58,729 nucleotides of DNA from a virus: IMG/VR virus record IMGVR_UViG_3300035701_000035, positions 1 through 58,729 of that record; one strand, 5' to 3'. The position numbers and the translations under genes were made by a program. Shown here in pieces: positions 41,301 to 50,307 of the stretch; position 1 is the stretch's first letter, and every line of letters starts with the position of its first letter. Under the pieces are notes generated by a model. The model had not been told where the DNA came from, did not search any database, and worked only from the letters and a program-made list of their open reading frames with translations.

Positions 41301-43842
41301 CTCCAATAATTGCATACAAAGCATCAGCAAGAGGACTTGCTATAGGATTAGTAGAAGAATAGTATGTATTAAAAAATGTATTATATGTTGTAGCTGATGC
41401 TGCAAGAGGAGCAGCTGCTGCAATTTGTGCTGCTAATGCAGCATCAGATGGACCAGGTGTAGCAGCACTTGTAAATCCACCAGCAATAACTTTAGGTTGA
41501 TTGATAGTTCTTTTACCAATCATAGATATAATAGCTTCAGCAACTCCAGAAACTATCATAGCAGCTACTATAGAGTTAGCTAATAGTTTAAATTTAGGAT
41601 GTCCTGCAGGTTCTTGGAATGCCATATTAGCATAACCATTTAAAATACCATAAGACTTAAATTCTGTAGTAGAAAGATAAGGAGTTCTAAACATTGTATC
41701 CGGAGAATGGAATGTAAATATATCCGTAGGTATAGTTTGGTTATTTATAATTTTTACACTACCAGTTCCAGTTTCATTTAATATATAAGGATCATTAAAA
41801 TTATAATTGTGATCAGTTGGTAGAGGTGAGTACCCTATAGGAAGAATAGTATTATATGGATAGTTTGCATATAGTCCTGTTCTGTTTTCAGTAACTGCTC
41901 CTCTTAATGCAAAAGTTCGAAAGTTATTTACCATTCCTTTTGCAATGATAGTTTTATTTCCTTCACGTGATCCACGTAGAATTTCATAACCTACAATACC
42001 AGGTATATCATTTCCATCTTGATCTTTTGGTAACATAATATTTTCAAATACTACACCCATTAATCTTATTCTAAAATCAGAACCAACTGTAGTTGTATTT
42101 GGATTAGGTCTAAAGTGTACTGCATCTGTTGATGCACTATTATTTATAAACCCTTCAGGAAACTTATGATGTCTAATTGGTTTACCACATAAATCAAATC
42201 GACCTGGAGTTTGTCCATTAGGAATTTGAGCAGCAGGACCTGTCCAACAGTAAGTACTTGAATTCCATAAATCTGGTCTATTATTTGGATATCTTTCTGT
42301 AGACTCCCAATAACCCATTTCTCCTATTGCAAGTAATATACCACCATCACTCATTACCCACTGACCACTTGCATTCAAAGTTGCATCTGGTAAAGTAGAT
42401 GGATATGAAAGTTGAGTTGCTGTATTGTATACTTCAAATACTTTATCATCTGTTGCTAAAGTATTTTTTTCATTTAGATCTGCTGTTTCAAATAAAGTAG
42501 CTCCTCCTGGTATAGAGAAGTTTTTTGGTGCTCTTCCAGGAATATGATATGCAGAAGTTTTATCTCCAGTATTATATACCCATCTTATATAGAAAGTATA
42601 AACCTCATCTCTTAGATAATTGGTTTTATTACCTCCTTTCATATATGTATCTGCCTTATACTCAACACTTGCCCATCTTGTTCTAATCATATTAGCAAGT
42701 GGTTGGTAATTGAAATCAAATTTAGATCTAGGACCAACTCTTAATAAATATCCATTTACATCAGTAATCTGATCTGATGTTTCAAATACAGGTGTTGTTA
42801 TTGGTATTTGTTCTAATGGAATTTTAATATTACTTATATTAATTTGATCAATAGCTATCCTTGATGTTTTTGTAGAATAAAATCCCATTTGTGTAGCAAC
42901 TGTCTGTTGATTTGTTGCTTCTACTATTGCTAAAACAAACTCATCAAAGTTTTCTGAATCTGCAGTTACATCAAGTGTGAGTGATCCCTCTAAATCATTT
43001 ACCGTATATATAAACTGAAAGTTACTTTGTGAAAACCAATCAGTAACTTTTTGTCCTTTAATAGTATATGCAATAACTGCAAAGTATGTACCATTTGCCA
43101 TTGTACCACCAGACTGTCCTAATGTTAAATTAAGACATGGTGTCTCCATTAGTCTTGCTAATCTAATATGTTCACAGTCTAAGTAATTTATTTTAGTTAT
43201 AAAATCACAATCATTAAGGGGAGTAGATAATTCAGTCCATGTTACTCCTGGCCATAAAAAAGTTGTGTCAACTCCATTAGAATAAAAGTTCATACTGGTA
43301 GTTCCACCACCAACCCAAGCATAATCTAAAGATGGCCAAGTTTTAGGATCACCTACATTTAAATATCTATCTGGATTAAATGCATCAGCAAAATATACTT
43401 GCCATGAACAATCTTCTTTTTCTCTAGATGAACCAGATATAAGATATCGTTTATCAAAATTTAAACATGCATCTTGTACTATCTCTCTATATCTACAAGA
43501 GTCTTCTTCATATAAACCAATCTCAGATGTAATTCTTGTTCCTGTAATAGAATGACCTGCAGTAAAAATTATCCATTTATCTGAATAAAGATATATAGCT
43601 CCAATAATATATTTATCAGTTACTGTTATGGGCATGCTTGCTCCAGTAGTACCACATAGAATATTTGATATTTCATTTGATAATGTACCTACGTCACCTT
43701 CAATAGTATTATTTACTACATTGATGGCATGTGTCCACATTCCTTCAGAAACAAATGATGGATCAGAATCTTTGTTTAACCCTTTTGTAAAAGAGTTACT
43801 TATGATTTTATTAGTATCTTGTAAACCTTTATCTTTTGCCAT
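38362..43842 (-). CDS. Tail muzzle / stabilisation protein, 1826 aa (crAss-like)
   Basis: The N-terminus NSFTKGLNKDSDPSFVSEG, then THAINVVNNTIEG and GTLSNE, is the typical opening of the large tail stabilisation (muzzle) proteins of crAss-like phages, related in role to P22 gp10. The chain is mostly beta-rich with many Tyr, Asn and Asp residues. Residues about 750-880 interrupt it with a hydrophobic Ala-rich stretch (AALAAQIAAAAPLAAS) and are followed by LNQLAYYFAEGADLAIKVF and QQVSHGFYSNM, which I associate with this family. It should form the wide distal tail tube that contacts the host and holds cargo. Its place after the ring proteins and before the cargo genes fits. The ends share bases with both neighbours: TAATG downstream and a 2-base gap upstream. 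Confidence 0.82.
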   Translation of the reverse strand: MAKDKGLQDTNKIISNSFTKGLNKDSDPSFVSEGMWTHAINVVNNTIEGDVGTLSNEISNILCGTTGASMPITVTDKYIIGAIYLYSDKWIIFTAGHSITGTRITSEIGLYEEDSCRYREIVQDACLNFDKRYLISGSSREKEDCSWQVYFADAFNPDRYLNVGDPKTWPSLDYAWVGGGTTSMNFYSNGVDTTFLWPGVTWTELSTPLNDCDFITKINYLDCEHIRLARLMETPCLNLTLGQSGGTMANGTYFAVIAYTIKGQKVTDWFSQSNFQFIYTVNDLEGSLTLDVTADSENFDEFVLAIVEATNQQTVATQMGFYSTKTSRIAIDQINISNIKIPLEQIPITTPVFETSDQITDVNGYLLRVGPRSKFDFNYQPLANMIRTRWASVEYKADTYMKGGNKTNYLRDEVYTFYIRWVYNTGDKTSAYHIPGRAPKNFSIPGGATLFETADLNEKNTLATDDKVFEVYNTATQLSYPSTLPDATLNASGQWVMSDGGILLAIGEMGYWESTERYPNNRPDLWNSSTYCWTGPAAQIPNGQTPGRFDLCGKPIRHHKFPEGFINNSASTDAVHFRPNPNTTTVGSDFRIRLMGVVFENIMLPKDQDGNDIPGIVGYEILRGSREGNKTIIAKGMVNNFRTFALRGAVTENRTGLYANYPYNTILPIGYSPLPTDHNYNFNDPYILNETGTGSVKIINNQTIPTDIFTFHSPDTMFRTPYLSTTEFKSYGILNGYANMAFQEPAGHPKFKLLANSIVAAMIVSGVAEAIISMIGKRTINQPKVIAGGFTSAATPGPSDAALAAQIAAAAPLAASATTYNTFFNTYYSSTNPIASPLADALYAIIGGYPATSMSVADTALAAAVTTASIPGVTSAITIDGTIEFPKWTYLDPLTRALGALNQLAYYFAEGADLAIKVFYAITPYRQYALQQVSHGFYSNMIKLSTSNLSRFRMEDGFYIRDNVQEVPKYQDYLGVYHSYAINNLKRSDAVVVRTKSGPYYNGLYPNGVTIGPNLITSGLADKSLVTIGTIVQNSTDPAFIDNNLPDFNEDAKDTPFSLPVASHYGALKGRVRNQYGQLGSENEIVITPCEQQLQYYNIPVTQWTCPTNNILYTFSTITRTPILFGGDTYINRYTEKNNMMMFNDWLYGQPDGFEYNYYLHSMIPLARFKVNSINYDTSFLSEVFNFGSPAMPGTGAFPGAFYNMDYYVTSSRFYNYKTDVEEGSWIGDRYAGLWSVRDAYFYLANSGIRDFFVESEVLIDFRQQSPIEGGKHYDPYRYTDYQAMFNMNPNIMGMLSEYLYDYSLSVSKLYNQYFSQGNLQSRYYDPKVAKLCYTYYPDRIIYSLPQQDEAIKDSWFMYLVNNYKEFKGQISGVKAINKSGIFITFKNESPLMYQGVDTLETDLNTKITIGDGGLFSQPTQSVINADNSYEYGSSQNRLSIINTPVGIYYMSQNQGRIFSYGKGLEEISQAGLKWWFILYMPYKLTQDFPTYPWQDNPVAGIGCQATYDSSSTILYFAKKDFHLKEEFKGRVTYRPLNPDGTGDDFILDDNVNLRFELGNSYLFDDASWTISYDPKNQYWISFHDWHPDLLIPTKDIFVSSKRNTLWKHNYICDGFCNYYGKQYGFELEFPVVSGQSVMTTKSIEYILECYRRNGNSCIDQHHVLDYNFDQAIVYNSEQVSGYLNLNLYPKNDVNLSLQFPRLGTDLSSYDILFSKEENKYRFNQFWDITRDRDEFPIGSNYPPTGPLIPGTTVLLGSYASENTWITSPDGFTRVLNPNNMNYDKVELQRKKFRHYLNFINLRKNQCDDVNIIFKMSSSKNQYSPR

Positions 43843-43844
43843 AA

Positions 43845-44888
43845 CTAGATAACTCTATTATTGATATTTCTTCTGTTGTATGGAGTATTAGGTGAATGAC
43901 TCATAAACATAGAATAGTATTTACCATACATTGCTCTTCTATTTGTCCACCACATATCTTCCATTTCTTTGAAGTTTGGTGTATTAACAAGACTAATTGC
44001 TTGATTTCTAGCTGGTCTTAGTTTTGCTTCAATCAGTTGAATTCTTTGAGATACATCTTCTCCATTTAAAAATAAATTCTCAAGTATTCTTGCTTTAAGT
44101 GCATACTCATAATATTCATTTAAAAGTTCATGATCAGGTACAAGTAAGTTACCATTATCATCAGACATATCTCCTTGATAATTTAAATATACTTTACCAG
44201 TTTCAAATGTTGTATTTAAAAAACCATATTTAATCCATCCTTGATCAGCTGTATTGTAATATAAATTAGGACAGTCACATTCAATTTCTTGACTTGTTTT
44301 CATCCTTAATGGTTTCAGTGCTTTGTATGAACGAGTTACACTTGAATTAACAACTTGAATCAATTCATACTTTTCTCCTTTACAGTTCATGAATACTCTT
44401 GGAGCAATACATGTATTACCTGTAGGATTCAATGGATCAAATGCAGTTGGTATTGGATCTACTATAGGGCAGTTAAGTTCACATGCAGCTGTATGATTAC
44501 ATGGATTTGAGTTACATGTTCTACAATTAACTGTTGCAGGTGCACAGGTGTCTACGGTAGCAGGGAACTCTCTATAAGGTACTTCTTGTATGTTTGTACC
44601 ACCAGCTATTCCATCATACCCTACAATCTCTTTAAAATCCCCACAGATCATTCCAAAATTAAATGTATAGAAATCATCAGGTAACTTTACCTTATGATGT
44701 GTTACATCTAGTATAGCTTCTTTAGTTTGATTTAGTCTTAACCCAAGTTCATAATTAAGTTTCCTTGCCAACTTAATAAGTTGTTGAGGCTCAATCATAT
44801 TCTCTAAAGCAAAAGTATGTAAATCAATAGTGACATCTTCCAGTAACTGGTCAAATGTACGGTACTTGAGTGTATAATTAAAGTCCAT
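43845..44888 (-). CDS. Tail ring / stabilisation structural protein, 347 aa
   Basis: The protein starts MDFNYTLKYRTFDQLLEDV and has a helical N-terminus (QQLIKLARKLNYELGLRLN) that resembles crAss-like ring or tail-accessory proteins. The central part has many cysteines (CRTCNSNPCNHTAACELNC, residues about 125-145), probably an insertion exposed on the tail surface. The C-terminal part (LLNEYYEYALKARILENLF) is helical again. It lies directly between the 220-residue ring protein and the muzzle gene, the place of a ring protein that links portal and muzzle. Start overlaps the upstream stop as TAATG. Which ring it forms cannot be told from sequence. Confidence 0.65.
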   Translation of the reverse strand: MDFNYTLKYRTFDQLLEDVTIDLHTFALENMIEPQQLIKLARKLNYELGLRLNQTKEAILDVTHHKVKLPDDFYTFNFGMICGDFKEIVGYDGIAGGTNIQEVPYREFPATVDTCAPATVNCRTCNSNPCNHTAACELNCPIVDPIPTAFDPLNPTGNTCIAPRVFMNCKGEKYELIQVVNSSVTRSYKALKPLRMKTSQEIECDCPNLYYNTADQGWIKYGFLNTTFETGKVYLNYQGDMSDDNGNLLVPDHELLNEYYEYALKARILENLFLNGEDVSQRIQLIEAKLRPARNQAISLVNTPNFKEMEDMWWTNRRAMYGKYYSMFMSHSPNTPYNRRNINNRVI

Positions 44889-45550
44889 TATCTAAGTGCG
44901 TTTTGACTATCATCCGGTCCATCAGTTGGAACTTGCATAGCCATGGTTAATTCTTTTACTACAAATTGCTCTATTTCAGAAAATAAATATTCTGGAAACA
45001 ATAGTGGATCATCTTGTCTAATAAGACATGGATCAGTATCACATGTTTCTATCTGGTCTTGAAAAATAGCTTCCATTCTAATTGCATCCCAATCAACATT
45101 AGGACAATAGATATAACCATTTAAATACCAGAAGTAAGGTCTTTTATTATATTTAAAAGTAGTAGATCTTGTAATTGATACCCAAGTACCAGGATCTGTA
45201 CGAAACATTTCTATAGATCCATCTATAGAAGAAACAGTACGTATAACAGGACCCATTGCACCATCAAATATTGTAGGTAGTTTATCTTTAGATCTTTTAA
45301 AATAACATCCTGAAAATACTCCTACACATCCTGCCTCTACTTTATCTACATCAATCAATTCAATATAGGGGAGAACTTTAAAGATAGAACTTATCTTCAT
45401 TAATCTAAATTGATTGTCTTCTCTTTTTAAAAGAGTTTGTCCATACTTTATTATTGCAAAGTATATTGTTCTATCAGTAAGAAACGGATCTTCCTTTACA
45501 GCTTTCAACGTATTCCTTACTCTTGATATAGCTTCTCCTATTGTTGTCAT
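44888..45550 (-). CDS. Tail stabilisation / ring protein, 220 aa (P22 gp4-like role)
   Basis: The N-terminus TIGEAISRVRNTLKAVKED, then LTDRTIYFAIIKYGQTLLKR, is a helical pair typical of small tail stabilisation or ring proteins of crAss-like phages, followed by a beta-rich half. Its neighbours are the muzzle module downstream and a possible DNA-bending protein upstream, which matches known gene order. It most likely joins the portal side of the tail. The start lies inside the end of the upstream gene by four bases (ATGA), and its stop overlaps the next start (TAATG), so the three genes are likely translated together. Confidence 0.65.
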   Translation of the reverse strand: MTTIGEAISRVRNTLKAVKEDPFLTDRTIYFAIIKYGQTLLKREDNQFRLMKISSIFKVLPYIELIDVDKVEAGCVGVFSGCYFKRSKDKLPTIFDGAMGPVIRTVSSIDGSIEMFRTDPGTWVSITRSTTFKYNKRPYFWYLNGYIYCPNVDWDAIRMEAIFQDQIETCDTDPCLIRQDDPLLFPEYLFSEIEQFVVKELTMAMQVPTDGPDDSQNALR

Positions 45551-46128
45551 AAGTCAAATTCATTATAATTTTCTAAAGCTTTTTTATTTACTTTATTTAA
45601 ATGATCTCTATAAATTACACTATTATAAACTTTATCCATCTTTGCCTTTGGTAGTACTTGTATATACATATTCCAATTTTCAGGATATGATTTAGCTACT
45701 GCTCTTTTAAATTCTCTACATGCAGTGAAACCCCAAAATTCTCTATTCTTCATTTTGTGTTTTGGTGCAAAGTTTGTAAAAAATATTTTAGCAAGTTTAC
45801 CATCTGTATCCCAATTATTGTTAGTTACCGTGACTCCATATTTTTTTGATTTAGCAAAATCAATATTATTTTTTTTACTTCTCTGACATGTTCCAATAAA
45901 TAACCAACCAATTTGTTCTGGCAATTGAACTCCATCTCTTGTATCAATTACTGTTTGATATAATACTTGATTAAATCTTTTAATGATCCTTCTCAATATT
46001 TTATCATCCATATCCTTATACTTAGGATGTGTTTTTTTAAAGTTATCAAAGAACACTTTGTTCAAAATAGTGTGTACTTCAGGTCTGTACCTAGAAGATG
46101 TTACATCTGGATTATTAAATTCTCTCAT
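45547..46128 (-). CDS. Conserved crAss-like protein, possibly HU/IHF-like, 193 aa
   Basis: Residues about 15-75 form two helices followed by VIDTRDGVQLPEQIGWLFIG, which resembles the helix-helix-beta start of HU/IHF proteins (V.LPgfG.f). crAss-like phages are known to carry IHF-like genes in the tail module, close to the tail stabilisation gene, as here. The rest (KSKKYGVTVTNNNWDTDGK, then REFWGFTACREFKRAV) is basic with aromatic residues and looks like a conserved extension. A structural or DNA-binding role is possible. The family is conserved but I am unsure of the HU link. It is the first gene after the terminator at 46171-46197 and should start a new transcript. Confidence 0.5.
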   Translation of the reverse strand: MREFNNPDVTSSRYRPEVHTILNKVFFDNFKKTHPKYKDMDDKILRRIIKRFNQVLYQTVIDTRDGVQLPEQIGWLFIGTCQRSKKNNIDFAKSKKYGVTVTNNNWDTDGKLAKIFFTNFAPKHKMKNREFWGFTACREFKRAVAKSYPENWNMYIQVLPKAKMDKVYNSVIYRDHLNKVNKKALENYNEFDL

Positions 46129-46170
46129 AATAATATACTAAAAATAAATGACATTTACAAATATACACAT

Positions 46171-46197
46171 AAAACAAAACCCCCACAAGTGTGAGGG
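46171..46197 (-). terminator. Rho-independent terminator after the 262-aa gene
   Basis: On the minus strand a 7-bp stem (CCCTCAC/GTGGGGG with one G-U pair) and an ACTT loop are followed by TTTTGTTTT. It lies about 45 bases after the stop at 46240 and before the start at 46128. It divides the surface-fibre genes from the tail module. Confidence 0.8.
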
Positions 46198-46205
46198 CTT
46201 TGCCG

Positions 46206-46238
46206 TTGTTGCTACAGAAACCAACAAACCTGCAACAA
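46206..46238 (-). other. Hairpin in the 3' leader of the terminator
   Basis: A perfect 7-bp inverted repeat, TTGTTGC/GCAACAA, with a 19-base loop lies between the stop at 46240 and the terminator at 46171-46197. The spacing suggests a structured 3' end of the messenger RNA. Confidence 0.45.
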
Positions 46239-46239
46239 A

Positions 46240-47028
46240 TTATCCTATTACAGTAACTGCATAAGTACCTAAAACTCCAGGAACTAATTCAGTAACTGTT
46301 ATTTGATTTGCATTAGTCAATACATATGAATAGTCAATACCATGAACAAAGGTATTTGCTGGTGGAAATACTGCTTGTGAAACAGAAATAACTAAATTTA
46401 ATGTAGCTAAACTATGTGTAATAACTTGATTACCACTTAATGGTGATGCTACATATTTATTTACATCTGAAACAACTGTTGCTGTTGAAACACTAGCAGC
46501 AGTCACGTGACCAAATGTATCAAATGTAAAAGCAATATCTTGAATAAATGTATTACCAGCATTATTACTAGTTAAATTAGCTACACTAGATGTATCCTCA
46601 TGTGATATTGTAACTTCACTTGTAATTGGATCTACTGAAACGTCAATTCCAGGACCTTCTAAAATAGATGCTGCAATAGTCTCAGCAATGATAATACTAA
46701 AGTATGCATCTAATGCAGGTAAATCAAGTGATACTGTATATGTAGTAGTGTTAGCTAGTACACTTGATACTACATCAATATATTCTGATCCAACAACTAC
46801 TGTGATTGGTGCTTCTACACTACATATATAATTTACAAGTTTAGTAATTACAGTATCAAGATAATCATATCTTGCAATTACAGTGTCTGTATTACACATA
46901 ATATCAGTCCCTGTATAAACAATACATTGTGCATTGAATACTTCAGGACATGCAGGTGGACAAGGTGCCGTTACTACGTAACCATTTGTACATCCACAGT
47001 TTGGTGTTCCACAATTATTAGTTGCCAT
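46240..47028 (-). CDS. Cys-rich fibre-like virion protein, 262 aa
   Basis: The first 40 residues are rich in Cys, Gly and Pro (CGTPNCGCTNGYV, APCPPACPEVF). They are followed by QCIVYTGTDIMCNTDTV, then LDTVITKLVNYIC, a start shared with the 467-residue gene upstream (NCVVWQGPDISCINICHGD, then ATELCTLL). After it comes a beta-rich, Thr/Val/Ser-rich body with GPGIDVSVDP and FGHVTAASV, like trimeric phage fibres. No catalytic motif. Inferred as a head or tail fibre displayed outside the virion. It is followed by a strong terminator, so it ends its transcript. Confidence 0.6.
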   Translation of the reverse strand: MATNNCGTPNCGCTNGYVVTAPCPPACPEVFNAQCIVYTGTDIMCNTDTVIARYDYLDTVITKLVNYICSVEAPITVVVGSEYIDVVSSVLANTTTYTVSLDLPALDAYFSIIIAETIAASILEGPGIDVSVDPITSEVTISHEDTSSVANLTSNNAGNTFIQDIAFTFDTFGHVTAASVSTATVVSDVNKYVASPLSGNQVITHSLATLNLVISVSQAVFPPANTFVHGIDYSYVLTNANQITVTELVPGVLGTYAVTVIG

Positions 47029-47061
47029 TTTTATTTATTTTAAGTTTATATATATACATAA

Positions 47062-48465
47062 TTAGTCTACTCTTTGTACTGAAAAACGAACTACATCACC
47101 AACTACAGTATTGTATTTAAAGTTAGTTAAGTTAAGTGCTTTAACACAAAGTTGAGTTCCAGCTGCAAATAGATGTGTCATTGATCCATTGATTGATGCA
47201 TGTTGTTGTATTACTACTGGTGTAAAATTATTAACACAATAAATATTACAACCTGTTGGACTTACTATACCTGTTATCCACATACCAGGTACTGCAGGAT
47301 CATACCAACCGTTTCCTGTTGCTCTTGTAAAAGTTGCAAAAAATGCAATTGTATATCTACCTGTTACTGGTACAGTAAATACTCCTGTAGTTGCATCATA
47401 AGCAGCACCAAAATCATTATACTCAATAGTATTACATACTTGTATTTCACCATAACATATTATTCCTGCAACTAAAGAAGGTGCTACTTTATCTATAGTA
47501 TCAGGTGGTGCAATATAAACAGATAGTCCTGGTTTTGCATTTGCAGATACTTCATATGTTGTTGTTGTACCTACTACAGTTGTTGCAACTGTAATTCCAT
47601 CTCCAGCAGTAACAACAGATGTAGGTGGAGCAAAACTTGCAAATGCAGTATATGTATCACATACTACTAACCATAAATTTGTAATAGTATCTGCTACTGT
47701 TGTAGGGGAGTTTACCCAACTACCTAGATACTCAGTTCCAAATGGGACAGGAGGATTAGATAATGTTTCAGATGTAGCCGTTAGACATGCAGAAGATACT
47801 GCAGAAAATAATTCTGAAGGTAATCCTGTTGAATTTATTAATGAGCAATATCCAATAGTAGGATCATTTAGTAAAGTATCTAAAACAAGATCAATTGTAG
47901 CTGATACAGAACCAGACATGTATGAAGCCAAACAGTTAGTTTCAATACTAGGTAATGTAAATGATGGAGGAGTTGCATTTTCTAATACTGTAACTCTTAT
48001 ATCAAGACTATTAATCTGTATTTGTAAATTGTTTATTTGATCAATTAAAGCACAAACTTTTTCAGCAATCATATTGACATAATCTAATAACTGCATAGTA
48101 GTTTGATTACCTACTCTAAAACATTGAGCAATTGTAACTATACAATCTGGACATGTTCCTTGAGGTGCTCCTGGTGTTTCTACAGTACCCGTATCTTGTA
48201 ACTCACAAATTTTTGTAATAAGCAATTGTATCAATGCTTGAAAATCTTTTGGTCCACATCCTGTAATATTAAGACATGCAAGATCATAATTATTTACATT
48301 AGTTTGATCTAGCAATGTACATAATTCTGTAGCTAAAGCTGCTACCACATCAGAAATTGTATCTCCATGGCATATATTAATGCAAGAAATATCAGGTCCC
48401 TGCCAAACTACACAGTTTGAGGAGATAGGACTACAGGGTCTATTGTCTAAATTTAAAGGCTTCAT
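47062..48465 (-). CDS. Fibre protein with C1q-like C-terminal jelly roll, 467 aa
   Basis: The N-terminal 190 residues are Cys-rich with short helices (NINDYDL-type segments, then ALIDQINNLQIQINSLDIRV, a coiled coil that could trimerise). From residue about 290 the protein is beta-rich. Residues about 345-460 contain FGAAYDATTGVFTVPVTGRY and end with VVGDVVRFSVQRV, the start and end pattern of C1q/TNF-like domains, which form trimers and bind sugars or proteins. It shares its N-terminal plan with the 262-residue gene downstream, so the two may be paralogous surface fibres. Role inferred as a receptor-binding or head-decorating fibre. Confidence 0.65.
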   Translation of the reverse strand: MKPLNLDNRPCSPISSNCVVWQGPDISCINICHGDTISDVVAALATELCTLLDQTNVNNYDLACLNITGCGPKDFQALIQLLITKICELQDTGTVETPGAPQGTCPDCIVTIAQCFRVGNQTTMQLLDYVNMIAEKVCALIDQINNLQIQINSLDIRVTVLENATPPSFTLPSIETNCLASYMSGSVSATIDLVLDTLLNDPTIGYCSLINSTGLPSELFSAVSSACLTATSETLSNPPVPFGTEYLGSWVNSPTTVADTITNLWLVVCDTYTAFASFAPPTSVVTAGDGITVATTVVGTTTTYEVSANAKPGLSVYIAPPDTIDKVAPSLVAGIICYGEIQVCNTIEYNDFGAAYDATTGVFTVPVTGRYTIAFFATFTRATGNGWYDPAVPGMWITGIVSPTGCNIYCVNNFTPVVIQQHASINGSMTHLFAAGTQLCVKALNLTNFKYNTVVGDVVRFSVQRVD

Positions 48466-48492
48466 ATTTTTCTTCTATTTATAATATACAAA

Positions 48493-50307
48493 TTAAATTC
48501 CACAATTGCAAGTAGAATGTGTTTTTCCTGAGTTACATGGGCACGGACAAGCTGGACATATGTAATTAGGATCTTTCAATGCTTGCAAATCTATTAGTTC
48601 TTTTTTCATCAACCAATTATCATTTTCCTCAAGACAACAGTTTGTAATACCATATCTTTTTTCAAGAACAATCTTATATATTATATCTGCAAAATGACAT
48701 GTAATATTATCATATTTTTCAGGACTACAGATAGGTGTATTATAACCTGGTCGTACAGTTCTATTATTTACAAATACTGGTTGAGGACATACTCCTTGTT
48801 GACAAATTCCAAAATATTCAATAATGTCTGTAGGCAATTTAACTGGTAAGAAAATCCACTGTAGTACACAGGTCTTAATAGTACTTTCACCTGGTTCAAG
48901 AGTAATTCTTACAAGATTATGGTAACAATCAAGATAGTTATATTTTTGTTGTGTTAGACTTGTATTTGTAAGTATACTACATTGACATACTGTATCTACA
49001 TCACATGTTGCACAATCTTCAAAGTCAAGAGTAATGTTTATGGATCTTGGGTTTATAGGAAAATCAATTGACTCTACTTCCCAACAAGTATCACACCCTT
49101 CTATTTTAATTACGTTTCCTACATAAGCAGCAATATCTGTAAATGTATATATATCTTCAGCAAGACCTGCACAATCTGTTAGTTTCCAATATGGTCTAAC
49201 ACATTCTATACACGTATCAAATGTAAAGTCTACTACAATAGATTGAGGGTTTGGTGGAAGTACATCAAGTTGTTCTACTATGTAGCAACCACAATGGATT
49301 TTAATTACACTATCTAAGTATAAAGATAAATCATCTAATGTATAAATTACATCTTGTCCAATACAACTTGTAAGTTTATATGATGTATATCCAGTACAAG
49401 TTAAACAATCTATATAACTTGATGTTATAATTACATCTACTGGACAGTCACATATTTCTTCAGGATCAAGAAGCATTACTTCCCAACATCCTTCTCTACC
49501 TGCAACTTGCACAAATGTATTTGTACCATATAGATAAGGTAAAACTGAATCTGAGTTAGTATAGATTACTGATTCTGAATTTTCACAATTTACTAATTTA
49601 TAACATTGTTGAGGACATCCTGTTATATCACAAAGACCTAGATCTATTATTACATAATCTACTGAACTTGCATTTACTACAGGATATACTTTTGAACAAA
49701 TTTTTACATATGGGTGAGCATCAATTGCTGAAATTTCTTGAAGAACATTACTTGAATCTACATATAAAACTCCATTACTATTCTGTACATAATAACAGGT
49801 TGTTGGACAAGGATCAACAGGTACTTCAGTAATAACAACATCAATTGCACCAGTACATGTTTGATCATCAAGCAAAACAACATATACAGTTCCCGTATAT
49901 GCAATACTATCTACACTAACAAATGTATTTACAACAATTTCAAAATCAGAATTTTGTGTTAAAAATGATTCAGTACCATCACAAGGAATTAATAGATAAC
50001 ATCTAACACATGGTATACATCTAAGATCTGTACATCTATCTATTGTTTCAATCACATATAAGGTACTAAAAAGAGGAGCTAAAGGATATGTAGGAGGAAG
50101 TTCAGAATTAATAAAAGATACAATATAACATCTACCTGTTAATAGTTCACCTCCTTCTCCTGGAAAAGGAATAAAACTAGTATATACACATACTGTATCA
50201 TCTACTATAGGATATGCTTGACCTTGAAAAAATATTTCTGTACCTAAACAGCAATCTACAAATTTTATAACATTTGTTCTTTTTGGAAAACCTAGTGTTT
50301 CTATCAT
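48493..50307 (-). CDS. Cys-rich virion protein with about six beta repeats, 604 aa
   Basis: Residues about 13-436 hold six copies of a 60-90-residue unit. The clearest are the last three: CYKLVNC...VIYTNSD, YKLTSCIGQDVIYTLDDL and YWKLTDCAGLAEDIYTFTD. Each runs on to V(I/Q)x...GCYxVE or GCWEV, and ends with Phe/Asp then CxxC. I count about 48 cysteines. The C-terminal 160 residues are different, with a CPACPCPC cluster before the end. I know similar Cys-rich repeats from phages of aquatic Bacteroidota, but not their role. Because the cytoplasm is reducing, disulfides would form after lysis. Most likely a surface fibre or adhesin. The ATG overlaps the stop of the zinc-ribbon gene (ATGA). Confidence 0.65.
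   Translation of the reverse strand: MIETLGFPKRTNVIKFVDCCLGTEIFFQGQAYPIVDDTVCVYTSFIPFPGEGGELLTGRCYIVSFINSELPPTYPLAPLFSTLYVIETIDRCTDLRCIPCVRCYLLIPCDGTESFLTQNSDFEIVVNTFVSVDSIAYTGTVYVVLLDDQTCTGAIDVVITEVPVDPCPTTCYYVQNSNGVLYVDSSNVLQEISAIDAHPYVKICSKVYPVVNASSVDYVIIDLGLCDITGCPQQCYKLVNCENSESVIYTNSDSVLPYLYGTNTFVQVAGREGCWEVMLLDPEEICDCPVDVIITSSYIDCLTCTGYTSYKLTSCIGQDVIYTLDDLSLYLDSVIKIHCGCYIVEQLDVLPPNPQSIVVDFTFDTCIECVRPYWKLTDCAGLAEDIYTFTDIAAYVGNVIKIEGCDTCWEVESIDFPINPRSINITLDFEDCATCDVDTVCQCSILTNTSLTQQKYNYLDCYHNLVRITLEPGESTIKTCVLQWIFLPVKLPTDIIEYFGICQQGVCPQPVFVNNRTVRPGYNTPICSPEKYDNITCHFADIIYKIVLEKRYGITNCCLEENDNWLMKKELIDLQALKDPNYICPACPCPCNSGKTHSTCNCGI

Noticed and set aside
46158-46165. TATATTTG, a match to the Bacteroidota -7 promoter box TAnnTTTG, upstream of the 193-residue gene
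   Set aside because: The only nearby TTTG for the -33 box is 9 bases away instead of about 20, and such boxes occur by chance in AT-rich gaps (another lies at 52551-52558 inside a hairpin).
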